Assembly (NCBI RefSeq): GCF_014203595.1
Contig: NZ_JACHJK010000006.1
Location: 372,001 to 436,000 of the forward strand
From: Streptomyces echinatus
GTDB taxonomy: Bacteria; Actinomycetota; Actinomycetes; Streptomycetales; Streptomycetaceae
Length of the DNA: 64,000 bases
Direction of reading: 5' to 3'
Shown: piece after piece, positions 8,882-17,399 of the stretch
Layout: each line of letters starts with the position of its first letter
Position numbering within the stretch: position 1 is the first letter of the stretch
The notes under the pieces: model-generated
Seen by the model: only the letters and a program-made list of their open reading frames with translations
Told to the model about the DNA's origin: nothing
Database searches by the model: none
Position numbers and translations under genes: made by a program

Positions 8882-9845
8882 GTCGCTCACCCGCGCGATC
8901 CGCTGGGACACGGTCGTCGGCGCGCTGCTGCTCGTCCTGCTCCTGCTGTCGTCCGGCCTCGTCGACGGCTTCGGCAATGCCCTCAACCTGTCGTTCCTCA
9001 TCGGCAACACGCTCCCGATCGCGCTGATCGCCCTGCCGATGACGCTCCTCGTCGTCGCCGGGGAGATCGACCTGTCGGTGGCGTCGACCGCCGGGCTGTC
9101 CGGGGCGGTGATGGGCAGGCTGTGGAACGAGGGCATGGCCATCGAGACGATCATCCCGCTGTGCCTGCTGCTGGGGGTGGTGTGCGGGCTGGTCAACGGC
9201 CTGCTGGTGACCCGGCTCGGGCTTCCGTCGCTCGCGGTGACGATCGGCACGCTCGCCGCCTACCGGGGGGTCGCGCAGATCGTGCTCGGTGCCGACGCGG
9301 TGACCGACTTCCCGTCGCAGTACCTGGACTTCGCAGCGGGCCGCCTAGGTGACTCCTTCCTGCCGCGGGCCTTCCCGCCCTTCCTGGTGCTGCTGGTGAT
9401 CGCCGTGGTCGTGCTGCACGCCACACCGTTCGGGCGGTCGCTGTTCGCGGTCGGGGCGGGGGAGGAGGCGGCGCGGTTCGCCGGGATCCGGGTGAAGCGG
9501 ACCAAGCTGCTGCTGTTCGTCGCCACCGGGCTCATGTCGGCCCTGACGGGGATCTTCTGGGCCCTGCACTACGCCAGCGCCCGCTACGACAACGCCACCG
9601 GGCTCGAACTCTCGGTCGTGGCCGCCGTGCTGCTGGGCGGGATCGACTTCGACGGGGGCAGGGGCACGCTGGGCGGTGCGATCGCCGGGGTGTTCCTGCT
9701 CGGGGCGCTGCAGAACGTCATGAGCCTGCGGGACGTCTCCGCGCAGTCGCAGATCGTCGTCACCGGTGTGCTGCTCGTCCTCTCCGTGCTCGGACCGCGG
9801 GTGGCCCGGCAGATCGCCGTTCTCCGGGCTCGGTCGTCCGGCTGA
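8874..9845 (+). CDS. rhaQ: Rhamnose ABC importer permease 2
   Basis: This 323-residue membrane permease is of the same family as its upstream neighbour. It shows IDLSVASTAGLSG, GLVNGLLVTRLGLPSLAVTIGTL and VAAVLLGGIDFDGGRGTLGG. Translation starts at GTG 8874, 8 nt inside the preceding gene. Two non-identical permeases beside one double ATPase is the usual layout for rhamnose importers. Confidence 0.9.
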   Translation: MPESLTRAIRWDTVVGALLLVLLLLSSGLVDGFGNALNLSFLIGNTLPIALIALPMTLLVVAGEIDLSVASTAGLSGAVMGRLWNEGMAIETIIPLCLLLGVVCGLVNGLLVTRLGLPSLAVTIGTLAAYRGVAQIVLGADAVTDFPSQYLDFAAGRLGDSFLPRAFPPFLVLLVIAVVVLHATPFGRSLFAVGAGEEAARFAGIRVKRTKLLLFVATGLMSALTGIFWALHYASARYDNATGLELSVVAAVLLGGIDFDGGRGTLGGAIAGVFLLGALQNVMSLRDVSAQSQIVVTGVLLVLSVLGPRVARQIAVLRARSSG

Positions 9846-9947
9846 CCACCGTCTCGCGGCCGGCCGCGCCCGCGCGGCGGCAGCCGCATGCCCTCCTGTA
9901 GCCCCGCCCCTGAGAAGGGGCCACACCCCCTGCAAAGGACCCTCGTC

Positions 9948-11027
9948 ATGCCGGAATCCGTCATCCGCCGCTCCTGCGCCGCCCTCGCCGCCGGCACCTC
10001 CCTCGCTCTCGCCCTCACCGCCTGCGGCGGCACCACCAAGGACGACGTCAAGGCCGACAACGCCTCCGCCGCCACCGCAGGCAAGGCCGACCCGAACGCG
10101 GCCACCAAGAAGGGGCTGACCGTCGGTTTCCTGCCCAAGCAGGTCAACAACCCCTACTTCACCAGCGCGGACAAGGGCGGCCGGAAGGCGCTCGCCGAAC
10201 TGGGCTCCCGGTACAAGGAAGTCGGTCCGTCCAGCGCCACCGACACCGCCGGGCAGGTGAGTTACGTCAACACGCTCACCCAGCAGCGGGTGGACGCCAT
10301 GGCCGTGTCCGCGCAGGATCCGGGTGCGCTGTGCACCGCGCTGAAGCAGGCGATGAGCAACGGCGTCAAGGTCGTCACCTACGACTCCGACACCGAACCC
10401 GGCTGCCGCAACGCGTTCGTCTCGCAGGCGAGTGCCGAGGACCTGGGCCGTACGGAGGTGCAGCTGCTCGCCCGGCAGATCGGCTACCGGGGCAGGATCG
10501 CGGTCCTGTCGGCCGCCCAGACCGCCACCAACCAGAACACCTGGATCGGCTACATGAAGGACGAGCTGAAGGACCCGAAGTACAAGGACGTCGAGCTCGT
10601 CAAGATCGCCTACGGCAACGACGACGCCCAGCAGTCCTTCCAGCAGACCCAGGGCCTGCTCCAGGAGCACCCGGACCTGAAGGGGATCATCGCGCCGACC
10701 ACCGTGGGCATCAAGGCGGCCGCCCAGTATCTGTCGGGGTCCAAGTACAAGGGCCGGGTCAGGCTGACCGGTCTCGGTACCCCGAACGACATGCGCAAGT
10801 ACGTCAGGAACGGCACCGTCGAAGCCTTCGAACTGTGGGACCCGGCCGCACTGGGCGACCTGGCGGCCCGGACCGCGGTCGCGCTGGCCTCCGGGCAGAT
10901 CACCGGCAAGGAGGGCGAGACGTTCCAGGCCGGGAACGCGACGTACACCATCGGCGAGGACGGCGTGATCAATCTGGGCAGGCCGACCGTGTTCGACGCG
11001 AAGAACATCGACCGGTTCGACTTCTGA
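9948..11027 (+). CDS. rhaS: Rhamnose-binding lipoprotein of the ABC importer
   Basis: This 359-residue periplasmic-binding-type protein has a lipoprotein signal: a positively charged start, a hydrophobic core and the lipobox LTAC near residue 24. The mature part is a type-1 sugar-binding fold of the RhaS/RbsB type (KQVNNPYFTSADKGGRKAL, VTYDSDTEPGCRN). The ATG at 9948 has an AAAGGA site. The gap from rhaQ is 102 nt and contains a short hairpin (9906-9921) that might raise its mRNA level relative to the permeases. It would capture rhamnose outside the membrane. Confidence 0.9.
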   Translation: MPESVIRRSCAALAAGTSLALALTACGGTTKDDVKADNASAATAGKADPNAATKKGLTVGFLPKQVNNPYFTSADKGGRKALAELGSRYKEVGPSSATDTAGQVSYVNTLTQQRVDAMAVSAQDPGALCTALKQAMSNGVKVVTYDSDTEPGCRNAFVSQASAEDLGRTEVQLLARQIGYRGRIAVLSAAQTATNQNTWIGYMKDELKDPKYKDVELVKIAYGNDDAQQSFQQTQGLLQEHPDLKGIIAPTTVGIKAAAQYLSGSKYKGRVRLTGLGTPNDMRKYVRNGTVEAFELWDPAALGDLAARTAVALASGQITGKEGETFQAGNATYTIGEDGVINLGRPTVFDAKNIDRFDF

Positions 11028-11144
11028 CCGGCTCGGCTCGGCACGGCCGTCCCGGCGCCCGCACGTGGCGGACTTCGCCCTGTCGGCGTGACGGTAATGT
11101 GAAGGTCGTCCCGCCGCCCTCGTTCCCCGGAGGTCCAAAGCCCG

Positions 11145-12170
11145 ATGGCCCAGTCGGTGGGTATCAAGGATGTCGCGCGTGCCGCCGGAGTGTCGGTGGG
11201 CACGGTGTCGAACGTCATCAACCGCCCGGACACCGTCGCCGGAGAGACCCGCGCCCGGGTGCTCTCCGCGATCGACCGGCTCGGCTACGTCCGCAGCGAG
11301 TCGGCGCGCCAGCTGCGGGCGGGCCGCAGCCGGATCATGGGGCTGCTCGTGCTCGACATGGGCAACCCGTTCTTCGTGGACGTGGCGCGCGGCGCCGAGC
11401 GGGCCGCGCGGGAGGCGGGGCTCGGCGTGATGGTGTGCAACAGCGCGCAGAACGCGGCCGAGGAGGCGGAGTACCTGTCGCTCTTCGCCGAGCAGCGGGT
11501 GCGGGGCGTACTGCTCACCCCGGCCGACGCCACCGGCCGCAACATCGAGACCTTCCGCCGGCACGGCATCCCGTTCGTGCTGGTCGACCGGGTCGCCGAG
11601 GGCACCACCGAGTGCTCGGTCTCCGTGGACGACGTCGCGGGCGGCGCGCTCGCCGTCCGCCATCTGGTGGACGCCGGGCACCGCTCGATCGCGTACGTCA
11701 GCGGTCCGCCCGGACTCAACCAGGTCCGCGACCGGCGCACCGGCGCGCTGTCCGCCCTGACGGAGGCCGGACTGGGTCCCGAGGCGCTGCGCGAGCTGCC
11801 CACCGAACGTCTGGACGTGGCCGCCGGCCGGGACGCGGGCGCCCGCCTGCTCGGCCTCGCGGACCGTCCCACCGCCGTGTTCTGCGCCAACGACCTGCTC
11901 GCCCTCGGCGTTCTGCAGGCCCTGTACGCGGCCGGCGTGAGCGTCCCGGACGAGCTGGCGATCGTCGGCTACGACGACATCGAGTTCGCCGCGGCCGCGG
12001 CGGTACCCCTCACCTCCGTACGCCAGCCCGCCGTCACCCTGGGCGCCCTCGCCGCCGAACTGCTCCTGGAGGAGACCGAGCAGGGCGAGGGCGGACGGCC
12101 CCACGAGCACCGCCGGGTGGTGCTCCAGCCGGAGCTGGTGGTGCGCCGCTCCAGCCTGGTCGGGCGCTGA
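11145..12170 (+). CDS. LacI-family regulator, probable rhamnose repressor
   Basis: This 341-residue regulator has an N-terminal LacI helix-turn-helix (VGIKDVARAAGVSVGTVSNVINRP) and hinge helix RQLRAGRS, then a periplasmic-binding-like effector domain ending with the YDDIEFAAAAAVPLTSVRQP signature. A GGAGG site precedes the ATG. It lies 118 nt after the importer genes on the same strand, with a possible own -10 (TAATGT, near 11095). It is the natural candidate to bind the two palindromes at 6068 and 6235; no clear copy was seen before its own gene. Confidence 0.88.
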   Translation: MAQSVGIKDVARAAGVSVGTVSNVINRPDTVAGETRARVLSAIDRLGYVRSESARQLRAGRSRIMGLLVLDMGNPFFVDVARGAERAAREAGLGVMVCNSAQNAAEEAEYLSLFAEQRVRGVLLTPADATGRNIETFRRHGIPFVLVDRVAEGTTECSVSVDDVAGGALAVRHLVDAGHRSIAYVSGPPGLNQVRDRRTGALSALTEAGLGPEALRELPTERLDVAAGRDAGARLLGLADRPTAVFCANDLLALGVLQALYAAGVSVPDELAIVGYDDIEFAAAAAVPLTSVRQPAVTLGALAAELLLEETEQGEGGRPHEHRRVVLQPELVVRRSSLVGR

Positions 12171-12268
12171 CCCGAAGTTCAGTAACAATCCATGATCCCG
12201 GGGCTCCGCCCGGGCTCGTTCCTGTGCTGAACTGGGACGCGTCCGTGCCGTCCGTCCCGGGAGCCCCG

Positions 12269-13570
12269 TTGAGTCACAGCTACCGCCAGCCCGGCGTCGT
12301 CCTCACCGACCGCCACTTCACCGTGCCCCTCGACCACGCCGACCCGGGCGGCGAGACCATCGAGCTGTACGCCCGCGAGGCGGTGGCGAGCGACAAGTCC
12401 GGGCAGGACCTGCCCTGGCTGGTGTACCTCCAGGGCGGCCCCGGGTTCGGAGCGAATCGTTTCGTCGGACGTCAGGCGTGGCTCGACCGGGCCCTGAAGG
12501 AGTTCCGCGTCCTGCTGCTCGACCAGCGCGGCACCGGCCGCTCCACCCCCGCCACCCGGCAGACACTCCCGCTGCGTGGCGGCCCCGCCGCCCAGGCCGA
12601 CTACCTCACCCACTTCCGCGCCGACTCCATCGTCCGCGACTGCGAGGCCATCCGGCCCCGGCTCACCGGCGGCGCCCCGTGGACGGTGCTCGGCCAGAGC
12701 TTCGGCGGCTTCTGCACGGTGTCGTACCTCTCCCTCGCCCCCGAGGGCGTCCGCACCGCGATCGTCACCGGCGGCCTGCCCTCCCTGCACGCCCACGCCG
12801 ACGACGTCTACCGCGCCGCCTACCCGCGCATCGAGCGCAAGGTCGCCGCGCACTACGCCCGCTACCCGCAGGACGTGGAACGGGCCCGCCGGATCGCCGA
12901 CCACCTCCTCGGCCACGACGTGGTGCTGCCGAACGGCTACCGCCTCACGGTGGAGGCCTTCCAGTCCCTCGGCCTGATGCTCGGCACCGGCGACGGCAGC
13001 CACCGGCTCCACCACCTGCTGGAGGACGCCTTCGTCCGCGCCGCCGGCGGCCCGGAGCTGTCCGACGCCTTCCAGGAAGAGGCGCAGGCCCTGCTGTCGT
13101 ACGCCTCGCACCCCCTCTACGCCCTCGTCCACGAGTCGATCTACGGCCAGGACGTCCGCCCCACCGACTGGGCCGCCGAACGCGTCCGCGCCGAGTTCCC
13201 GCAGTTCGACGCGGCCAAGGCGCTCGCGGGCGACGGACCCGTGCTCTTCACCGGCGAGACCGTCCACCCCTGGACGTTCGACACCGATCCGGCCCTGCGG
13301 CCCCTGCGCGAGACGGCCGAACTGCTCGCCGCCCGCACCGACTGGCGCCCGCTGTACGACCCGGCGCGCCTCGCCGTGAACGAGGTCCCCGTCGCCGCGG
13401 CCGTCTACCACGACGACATGTACGTCGACACCGCCCACTCGCTGGGGACCGCCCGCGCCATCCGCGGCCTGCGCACCTGGGTCACCGACGAGTTCGAGCA
13501 CGACGGCCTGCGCACGGGCGCGCCGCGCGTCCTGGACCGGCTGCTGGCCCTGGCCCGGGACGAGGTCTGA
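12269..13570 (+). CDS. S33-family alpha/beta hydrolase, proline iminopeptidase-like
   Basis: This ~433-residue protein is of the prolyl aminopeptidase-like peptidase family S33. The oxyanion segment YLQGGPGFGANR, the nucleophile elbow GQSFGGF, and a late His in VYHDDMYVD are present; a catalytic Asp probably lies in between. No signal peptide is seen. The start chosen is TTG 12269 because GGGAG lies 5 nt upstream and homology to the family begins there; GTG 12245 is an alternative. The frame stays open far upstream, but that part is a shadow of other genes. It should release N-terminal residues from small peptides. Confidence 0.82.
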   Translation: MSHSYRQPGVVLTDRHFTVPLDHADPGGETIELYAREAVASDKSGQDLPWLVYLQGGPGFGANRFVGRQAWLDRALKEFRVLLLDQRGTGRSTPATRQTLPLRGGPAAQADYLTHFRADSIVRDCEAIRPRLTGGAPWTVLGQSFGGFCTVSYLSLAPEGVRTAIVTGGLPSLHAHADDVYRAAYPRIERKVAAHYARYPQDVERARRIADHLLGHDVVLPNGYRLTVEAFQSLGLMLGTGDGSHRLHHLLEDAFVRAAGGPELSDAFQEEAQALLSYASHPLYALVHESIYGQDVRPTDWAAERVRAEFPQFDAAKALAGDGPVLFTGETVHPWTFDTDPALRPLRETAELLAARTDWRPLYDPARLAVNEVPVAAAVYHDDMYVDTAHSLGTARAIRGLRTWVTDEFEHDGLRTGAPRVLDRLLALARDEV

Positions 13571-13619
13571 CCCCGCGCCCCGACCGGGCGCGCGCCGGTG
13601 TGCGCGTAGTGTGCCGCCC

Positions 13620-14363
13620 ATGACCGAGGCGAAGATCACCGAGCTGCTGCCCCTGCCCGACGACTGGCGGCGCGCCCTGGCCGTGGTGGCCCACCCCGAC
13701 GACCTGGAGTACGGCTGCTCGGCGGCCGTCGCCGCCTGGACCGACGGCGGCCGCGAGGTCGCCTATGTGCTGGCCACCCGGGGTGAGGCCGGCATCGACA
13801 CCCTGGACCCCGCCCGCTGCGGCCCGGTGCGCGAGCGCGAGCAGCGGGCCAGCGCGGCCGTGGTCGGCGTCGACACGGTGGAGTTCCTCGACCACCGGGA
13901 CGGCGTGATCGAGTACGGCCCCGCGCTGCGCCGCGACATCGCCGCCGCGATCCGCCGTCACCGCCCCGAACTCGTCATCACCCTCAACCACCGTGACACC
14001 TGGGGCGGTGTCGTCTGGAACACCCCCGACCACGTCGCCGTCGGCCGCGCCACCCTGGACGCCGCGGCCGACGCCGGCAACCGCTGGATCTTCCCCGAAC
14101 TCGCCGAGCAGGGCCTCGAACCGTGGAACGGCGTCCGCTGGGTGGCCGTCGCCGGCTCCAGCGCCCCGACCCACGCCGTCGACGCCACGCCCGGCCTGGA
14201 ACGGGCGATGCGCTCGCTGCTCGAACACCGCACCTACCTGGAGGCGCTGACCGAGCAGGAACCGGAGGCATACGTCCGCGACTTCCTGACCGAGACCACC
14301 ACCGCCACCGGGAAGCGCTTCGGCGGCCGGCCCGCGGTGTCCTTCGAGCTGTTCGGCCGATAG
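13620..14363 (+). CDS. PIG-L family deacetylase
   Basis: This 247-residue protein belongs to the LmbE/PIG-L family of zinc-dependent N-acetylglucosamine-type deacetylases, which includes mycothiol pathway enzymes. The metal motif VVAHPDDLEYG lies near residue 24 and a later His in NTPDHVAVG completes a typical site. Starts at GTG 13611 and ATG 13620 are both possible; ATG is preferred though no strong ribosome site is visible. Its substrate is unknown; the neighbours do not define it. Confidence 0.85.
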   Translation: MTEAKITELLPLPDDWRRALAVVAHPDDLEYGCSAAVAAWTDGGREVAYVLATRGEAGIDTLDPARCGPVREREQRASAAVVGVDTVEFLDHRDGVIEYGPALRRDIAAAIRRHRPELVITLNHRDTWGGVVWNTPDHVAVGRATLDAAADAGNRWIFPELAEQGLEPWNGVRWVAVAGSSAPTHAVDATPGLERAMRSLLEHRTYLEALTEQEPEAYVRDFLTETTTATGKRFGGRPAVSFELFGR

Positions 14364-14379
14364 CCGGCACCCTGCCGAG

Positions 14380-14410
14380 TTGACCCTCCCCCTACGTCAG
14401 GCTCAAGGCT
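14380..14410 (+). promoter_or_regulatory. MerR-type promoter with long spacer
   Basis: TTGACC (14380-14385) and AAGGCT (14405-14410) are separated by 19 nt, the stretched spacing used by MerR-family activators. A partly palindromic CCTACGTCAGG (14391-14401) lies in the spacer. It fits autoregulation by the gene that follows. Confidence 0.45.
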
Positions 14411-14434
14411 GTGAGCGGACGAAAGGGCGGGCGG

Positions 14435-15235
14435 ATGGGCTACTCGGTCGGGCAGGTCGCGGCGTTCGCCGGGGTGAGCGTGCGGACGCTGCACCACTAC
14501 GACAAGGCGGGGCTGCTCTCGCCCGGCGAACGCAGCCCCGCCGGCTACCGCTTCTACAGCGACGCCGACCTGGCCCGGCTGCAGCAGATCCTCTTCTACC
14601 GCGAACTGGGCTTCCCGCTCGAGGAGATCGCCGTCATCCTGCGCGACCCGGGGGCCGACGCCCTGCACCACCTGAGGGAGCGGCAGCGGCGGCTGCGTGA
14701 GGAGATCGCCCGGCTGGAACGCCTCGCGGAGGTGGCCGAGCAGGCCATCGAGGTGCAGCGGACCGGGGTGGCGCTCACCCCCGAGGAACGCTTCGAGGTC
14801 TTCGGCGAGATCTCCTTCGACCTCAGCTACGCCACCGAGGCCCAGCTGAAGTGGCGGGACTCGGCCGCGTACCGCGAGGCGATGGCACGGGCCCGGGCCC
14901 ACACCAAGGAGGACTGGCGGCAGCTCATGAACGAGGCCGCCGCCTGGCGGGCCGAGCTGCTCGCCGCCTTCGACGCGGGCCGGCCGGCCGACGGCGAGCG
15001 GGCCATGGACCTCGCCGAGCGCCACCGCCGCCACCTGAGCCGGTGGTTCACCCCTTGCACATCGGACACGCACCGGCGCATCGCGGACGACCTCGCCGCC
15101 GATCCGCGCGCCTTCGCCCTCCTCGTCCCGCCGTCACAGCAACGTCCCGGCCTCGCCGCCTATGTGAGCAAGGCGATCCACGCCAACGCCTCCCGCCGTG
15201 ACGGCTCCCGCACCGATCCCGAGGAGCACCCATGA
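14435..15235 (+). CDS. MerR-family regulator, TipA-like
   Basis: This 266-residue regulator has an N-terminal MerR winged helix (YSVGQVAAFAGVSVRTLHHYDKAGLL), a coiled-coil around residues 75-110, and a C-terminal TipAS-like ligand-binding domain. ATG 14435 has AAAGGG 8 nt upstream; GTG 14411 would give 8 more residues and abuts the predicted -10. Its stop overlaps the ATG of the glycosyltransferase, so both are probably induced together by a small molecule. The ligand is unknown. TipA-type domains bind antibiotics in known cases. Confidence 0.88.
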   Translation: MGYSVGQVAAFAGVSVRTLHHYDKAGLLSPGERSPAGYRFYSDADLARLQQILFYRELGFPLEEIAVILRDPGADALHHLRERQRRLREEIARLERLAEVAEQAIEVQRTGVALTPEERFEVFGEISFDLSYATEAQLKWRDSAAYREAMARARAHTKEDWRQLMNEAAAWRAELLAAFDAGRPADGERAMDLAERHRRHLSRWFTPCTSDTHRRIADDLAADPRAFALLVPPSQQRPGLAAYVSKAIHANASRRDGSRTDPEEHP

Positions 15236-16461
15236 GAATCCTGATCGCCACGGCCGGATCCCGCGGCGACGTCGCGCCCTACACCGGCATCGGCGCCGGA
15301 CTGGCCCGCGCCGGGCACGAGGTGACGCTGGCCGCCACCGGCGGCTTCGCCTCCCTCGTCCAGGACGCCGGCCTGGGCTTTCGGCGGCTGCCCGCCGATC
15401 CGCGGGCGCACGGGAAGGCCGGCGGCCGGCGCGAACTGATGCGCACGGCCGCGGGGTTCGTCACCGAACTCGGCCGGGGATTCGCCGACGCCGTCGCCGA
15501 CGGCACGGACCTGCTCCTGCTGTCGGCCACCACGGCCCAGCTCGGCTGGCACCTCACCGAGGCCACCGGCATCCCGAGCCTCGGCGTGTACCTGCAGCCG
15601 ACCGCACCGACCGGCGACTTCCCGCCCGTGGTCACCGGCACCCGCTCGCTGGGCCGGGCCGGCAACCGGGCGGCGGGCCGGTTCGCCCTCCGCATGGCCG
15701 ACCGTGTCTACGAGCCGGCGGTCGCCGCGCTGCGCCGCCGCCTCGGGCTGCCGCACCTGTCCGCCGCGGCGATGCGCCGGCGCCGGGAGGAGGCGGGCTG
15801 GCCCGTGCTGCACGGCTTCAGCACGGCCCTCGTGCCCCGGCCGGCCGACTGGCGGCCCGGACTGGAGGTCGCCGGCACCTTCTGGCCCCACGTCGGCTCC
15901 GGTGAACGGCTGCCCGCCGCCCTGGAGGACTTCCTCGTGGCCGGACCCCGCCCCGTCCTCGTCGGCTTCGGGAGCATGGCGTCCGGAGAGGGGGAGCGGC
16001 TGAGCGAACTCGCCGTGCACGCGCTCCGGCGCGCCGGGCTGCGCGGCATCCTGCAGTCGGGTGCCGCCGGGCTCTCCGCCGAGGGGGACGACGTGATCAC
16101 CGTCGGCGAGGTGCCGCACGCCCTGCTGTTCCCGCGGCTGGCCGCGGTCGTCCACCACGCCGGGGCGGGCACCACGGCCGCCGCCCTGCGCGCCGGAGTG
16201 CCGGCGGTCGCCGTGCCGGTCACCGCGGACCAGCCCTTCTGGGCCGCCCGGCTCGCCGCGCTCGGTGCCGCCCCCGAGCCGATCCCGCTGCGCGCCCTCA
16301 CCGCCGAACGGCTCGCCGTCGCGCTCGATCTGGTCACGAGCCGGCAGACGTACGCCCGGGCCGCCGCCGGGGCCGCGCGGCACATGGCCGGCGAGGACGG
16401 GGCGGGCCTCGTGGCCAAGGCGGTCGAACGTCTGGTCCGGGCCCCCGGCACCCCGGTCTGA
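15232..16461 (+). CDS. GT1-type glycosyltransferase, macrolide/natural-product class
   Basis: This 409-residue GT-B fold enzyme starts MRILIATAGSRGDVAPYTGIG, the acceptor-side motif of UGT/MGT enzymes, and carries VGFGSMASG plus the donor-binding segment VVHHAGAGTTAAALRAGVPAVAVPVTADQPFWA. It should transfer a sugar from a nucleotide donor to a lipophilic acceptor. It overlaps the TipA-like regulator by 4 nt, so it is probably induced by a compound it may glycosylate. Detoxification or self-protection is an inference. Confidence 0.88.
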   Translation: MRILIATAGSRGDVAPYTGIGAGLARAGHEVTLAATGGFASLVQDAGLGFRRLPADPRAHGKAGGRRELMRTAAGFVTELGRGFADAVADGTDLLLLSATTAQLGWHLTEATGIPSLGVYLQPTAPTGDFPPVVTGTRSLGRAGNRAAGRFALRMADRVYEPAVAALRRRLGLPHLSAAAMRRRREEAGWPVLHGFSTALVPRPADWRPGLEVAGTFWPHVGSGERLPAALEDFLVAGPRPVLVGFGSMASGEGERLSELAVHALRRAGLRGILQSGAAGLSAEGDDVITVGEVPHALLFPRLAAVVHHAGAGTTAAALRAGVPAVAVPVTADQPFWAARLAALGAAPEPIPLRALTAERLAVALDLVTSRQTYARAAAGAARHMAGEDGAGLVAKAVERLVRAPGTPV

Positions 16462-16556
16462 CGGGTGCCGCGCGCGTCGCCCGGTCGCACGGGGTCCGTC
16501 ACCGTGCCGCGGGCGGTGACGGGCGGGGCGGCGGTGCAGGTCAGTAGGCTGTGGGC

Positions 16557-17399
16557 ATGCCGGACCAGATAACCGACCCCTCCGACCTGCGCGGCGACTG
16601 CGCACAGTGCTTCGGGCTGTGCTGTGTCGCCCTGCCCTTCGCCCGCTCCGCCGACTTCGCGCTGAACAAGCCCGCCGGCAAGCCCTGCCCGAACCTCCAG
16701 GGCGACCACCGCTGCGGCATCCACGCCGACCTGCGGCAGAAGGGATTCAGCGGCTGCACGGTCTACGACTGCTTCGGCGCCGGTCAGAAGGTCTCCCGGA
16801 TCACCTTCGGCGGACAGGACTGGCGTACGGGCTCCAAGGAGGACGCCCGCCGGATGTTCGACGTGTTCCCGGTCGTACGGCAGCTGCACGAACTGCTGTG
16901 GTACCTCACGGAGGCGCTGGGCCTGCCCGCCGCCCGCCCCGTCCACCCCGAGCTGCGGAAGGCGCTGGAGCGGACCGAGCGGCTCACCCGGGGGACCCCC
17001 GGGGAACTGGCCGCGCTGGACGTGGCCGCGCACCGGCAGGAGGTCAACGTGCTGCTGCTGCGCACCAGCGAGCTGGCCCGGGCCGGCGCCGGCGGCAAGG
17101 GGAAGGGCAAGGGCAAGGACCGGCGGGGCGCGGACCTGATCGGCGCCCGTCTCAAGGGCGCCGACCTGCGCGGGGCGAGCCTGCGCGGTGCCTGTCTGAT
17201 CGCCGCCGACCTCACCGGAGCCGATCTGCGCGGCGCGGACCTCATCGGCGCCGACCTGCGCGACACCGACCTGACCGACGCCGACCTCACCGGCGCCTTC
17301 TTCCTCACCCAGCCGCAGGTCAACGCGGCCCGGGGGAGCGCCGGTACCCGGCTGCCGGAGTCAGTCGGCCGACCGGTGCACTGGACAGCGGGAGGCTGA
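16557..17399 (+). CDS. Cysteine-cluster (YkgJ-like) protein with pentapeptide repeats
   Basis: This 280-residue protein has two parts. Residues 15-72 hold eight cysteines with the pattern C-x2-C-x3-CC-x20-C-x8-C-x13-C-x4-C, resembling the YkgJ/Fe-S-or-zinc-chelating family. After a Gly/Lys linker (GGKGKGKGKD) the C-terminal third consists of pentapeptide repeats (ADLRGASLRGACL and similar), which fold as a square beta-helix. ATG 16557 is chosen over GTG 16551. Its 3' end overlaps the convergent P450 gene by 39 nt. The function is not known; a metal-dependent protein-interaction role is possible. Confidence 0.8.
   Translation: MPDQITDPSDLRGDCAQCFGLCCVALPFARSADFALNKPAGKPCPNLQGDHRCGIHADLRQKGFSGCTVYDCFGAGQKVSRITFGGQDWRTGSKEDARRMFDVFPVVRQLHELLWYLTEALGLPAARPVHPELRKALERTERLTRGTPGELAALDVAAHRQEVNVLLLRTSELARAGAGGKGKGKGKDRRGADLIGARLKGADLRGASLRGACLIAADLTGADLRGADLIGADLRDTDLTDADLTGAFFLTQPQVNAARGSAGTRLPESVGRPVHWTAGG

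Noticed and set aside
9906..9921. Hairpin before rhaS as a terminator
   Set aside because: The stem is only 5 bp; it may affect mRNA stability, but it is too weak to call a terminator.
10331..12268. Long N-terminal extension of the S33 peptidase frame
   Set aside because: The frame overlaps rhaS and the LacI gene on the same strand; peptidase homology begins at about 12269 where a ribosome site is present.
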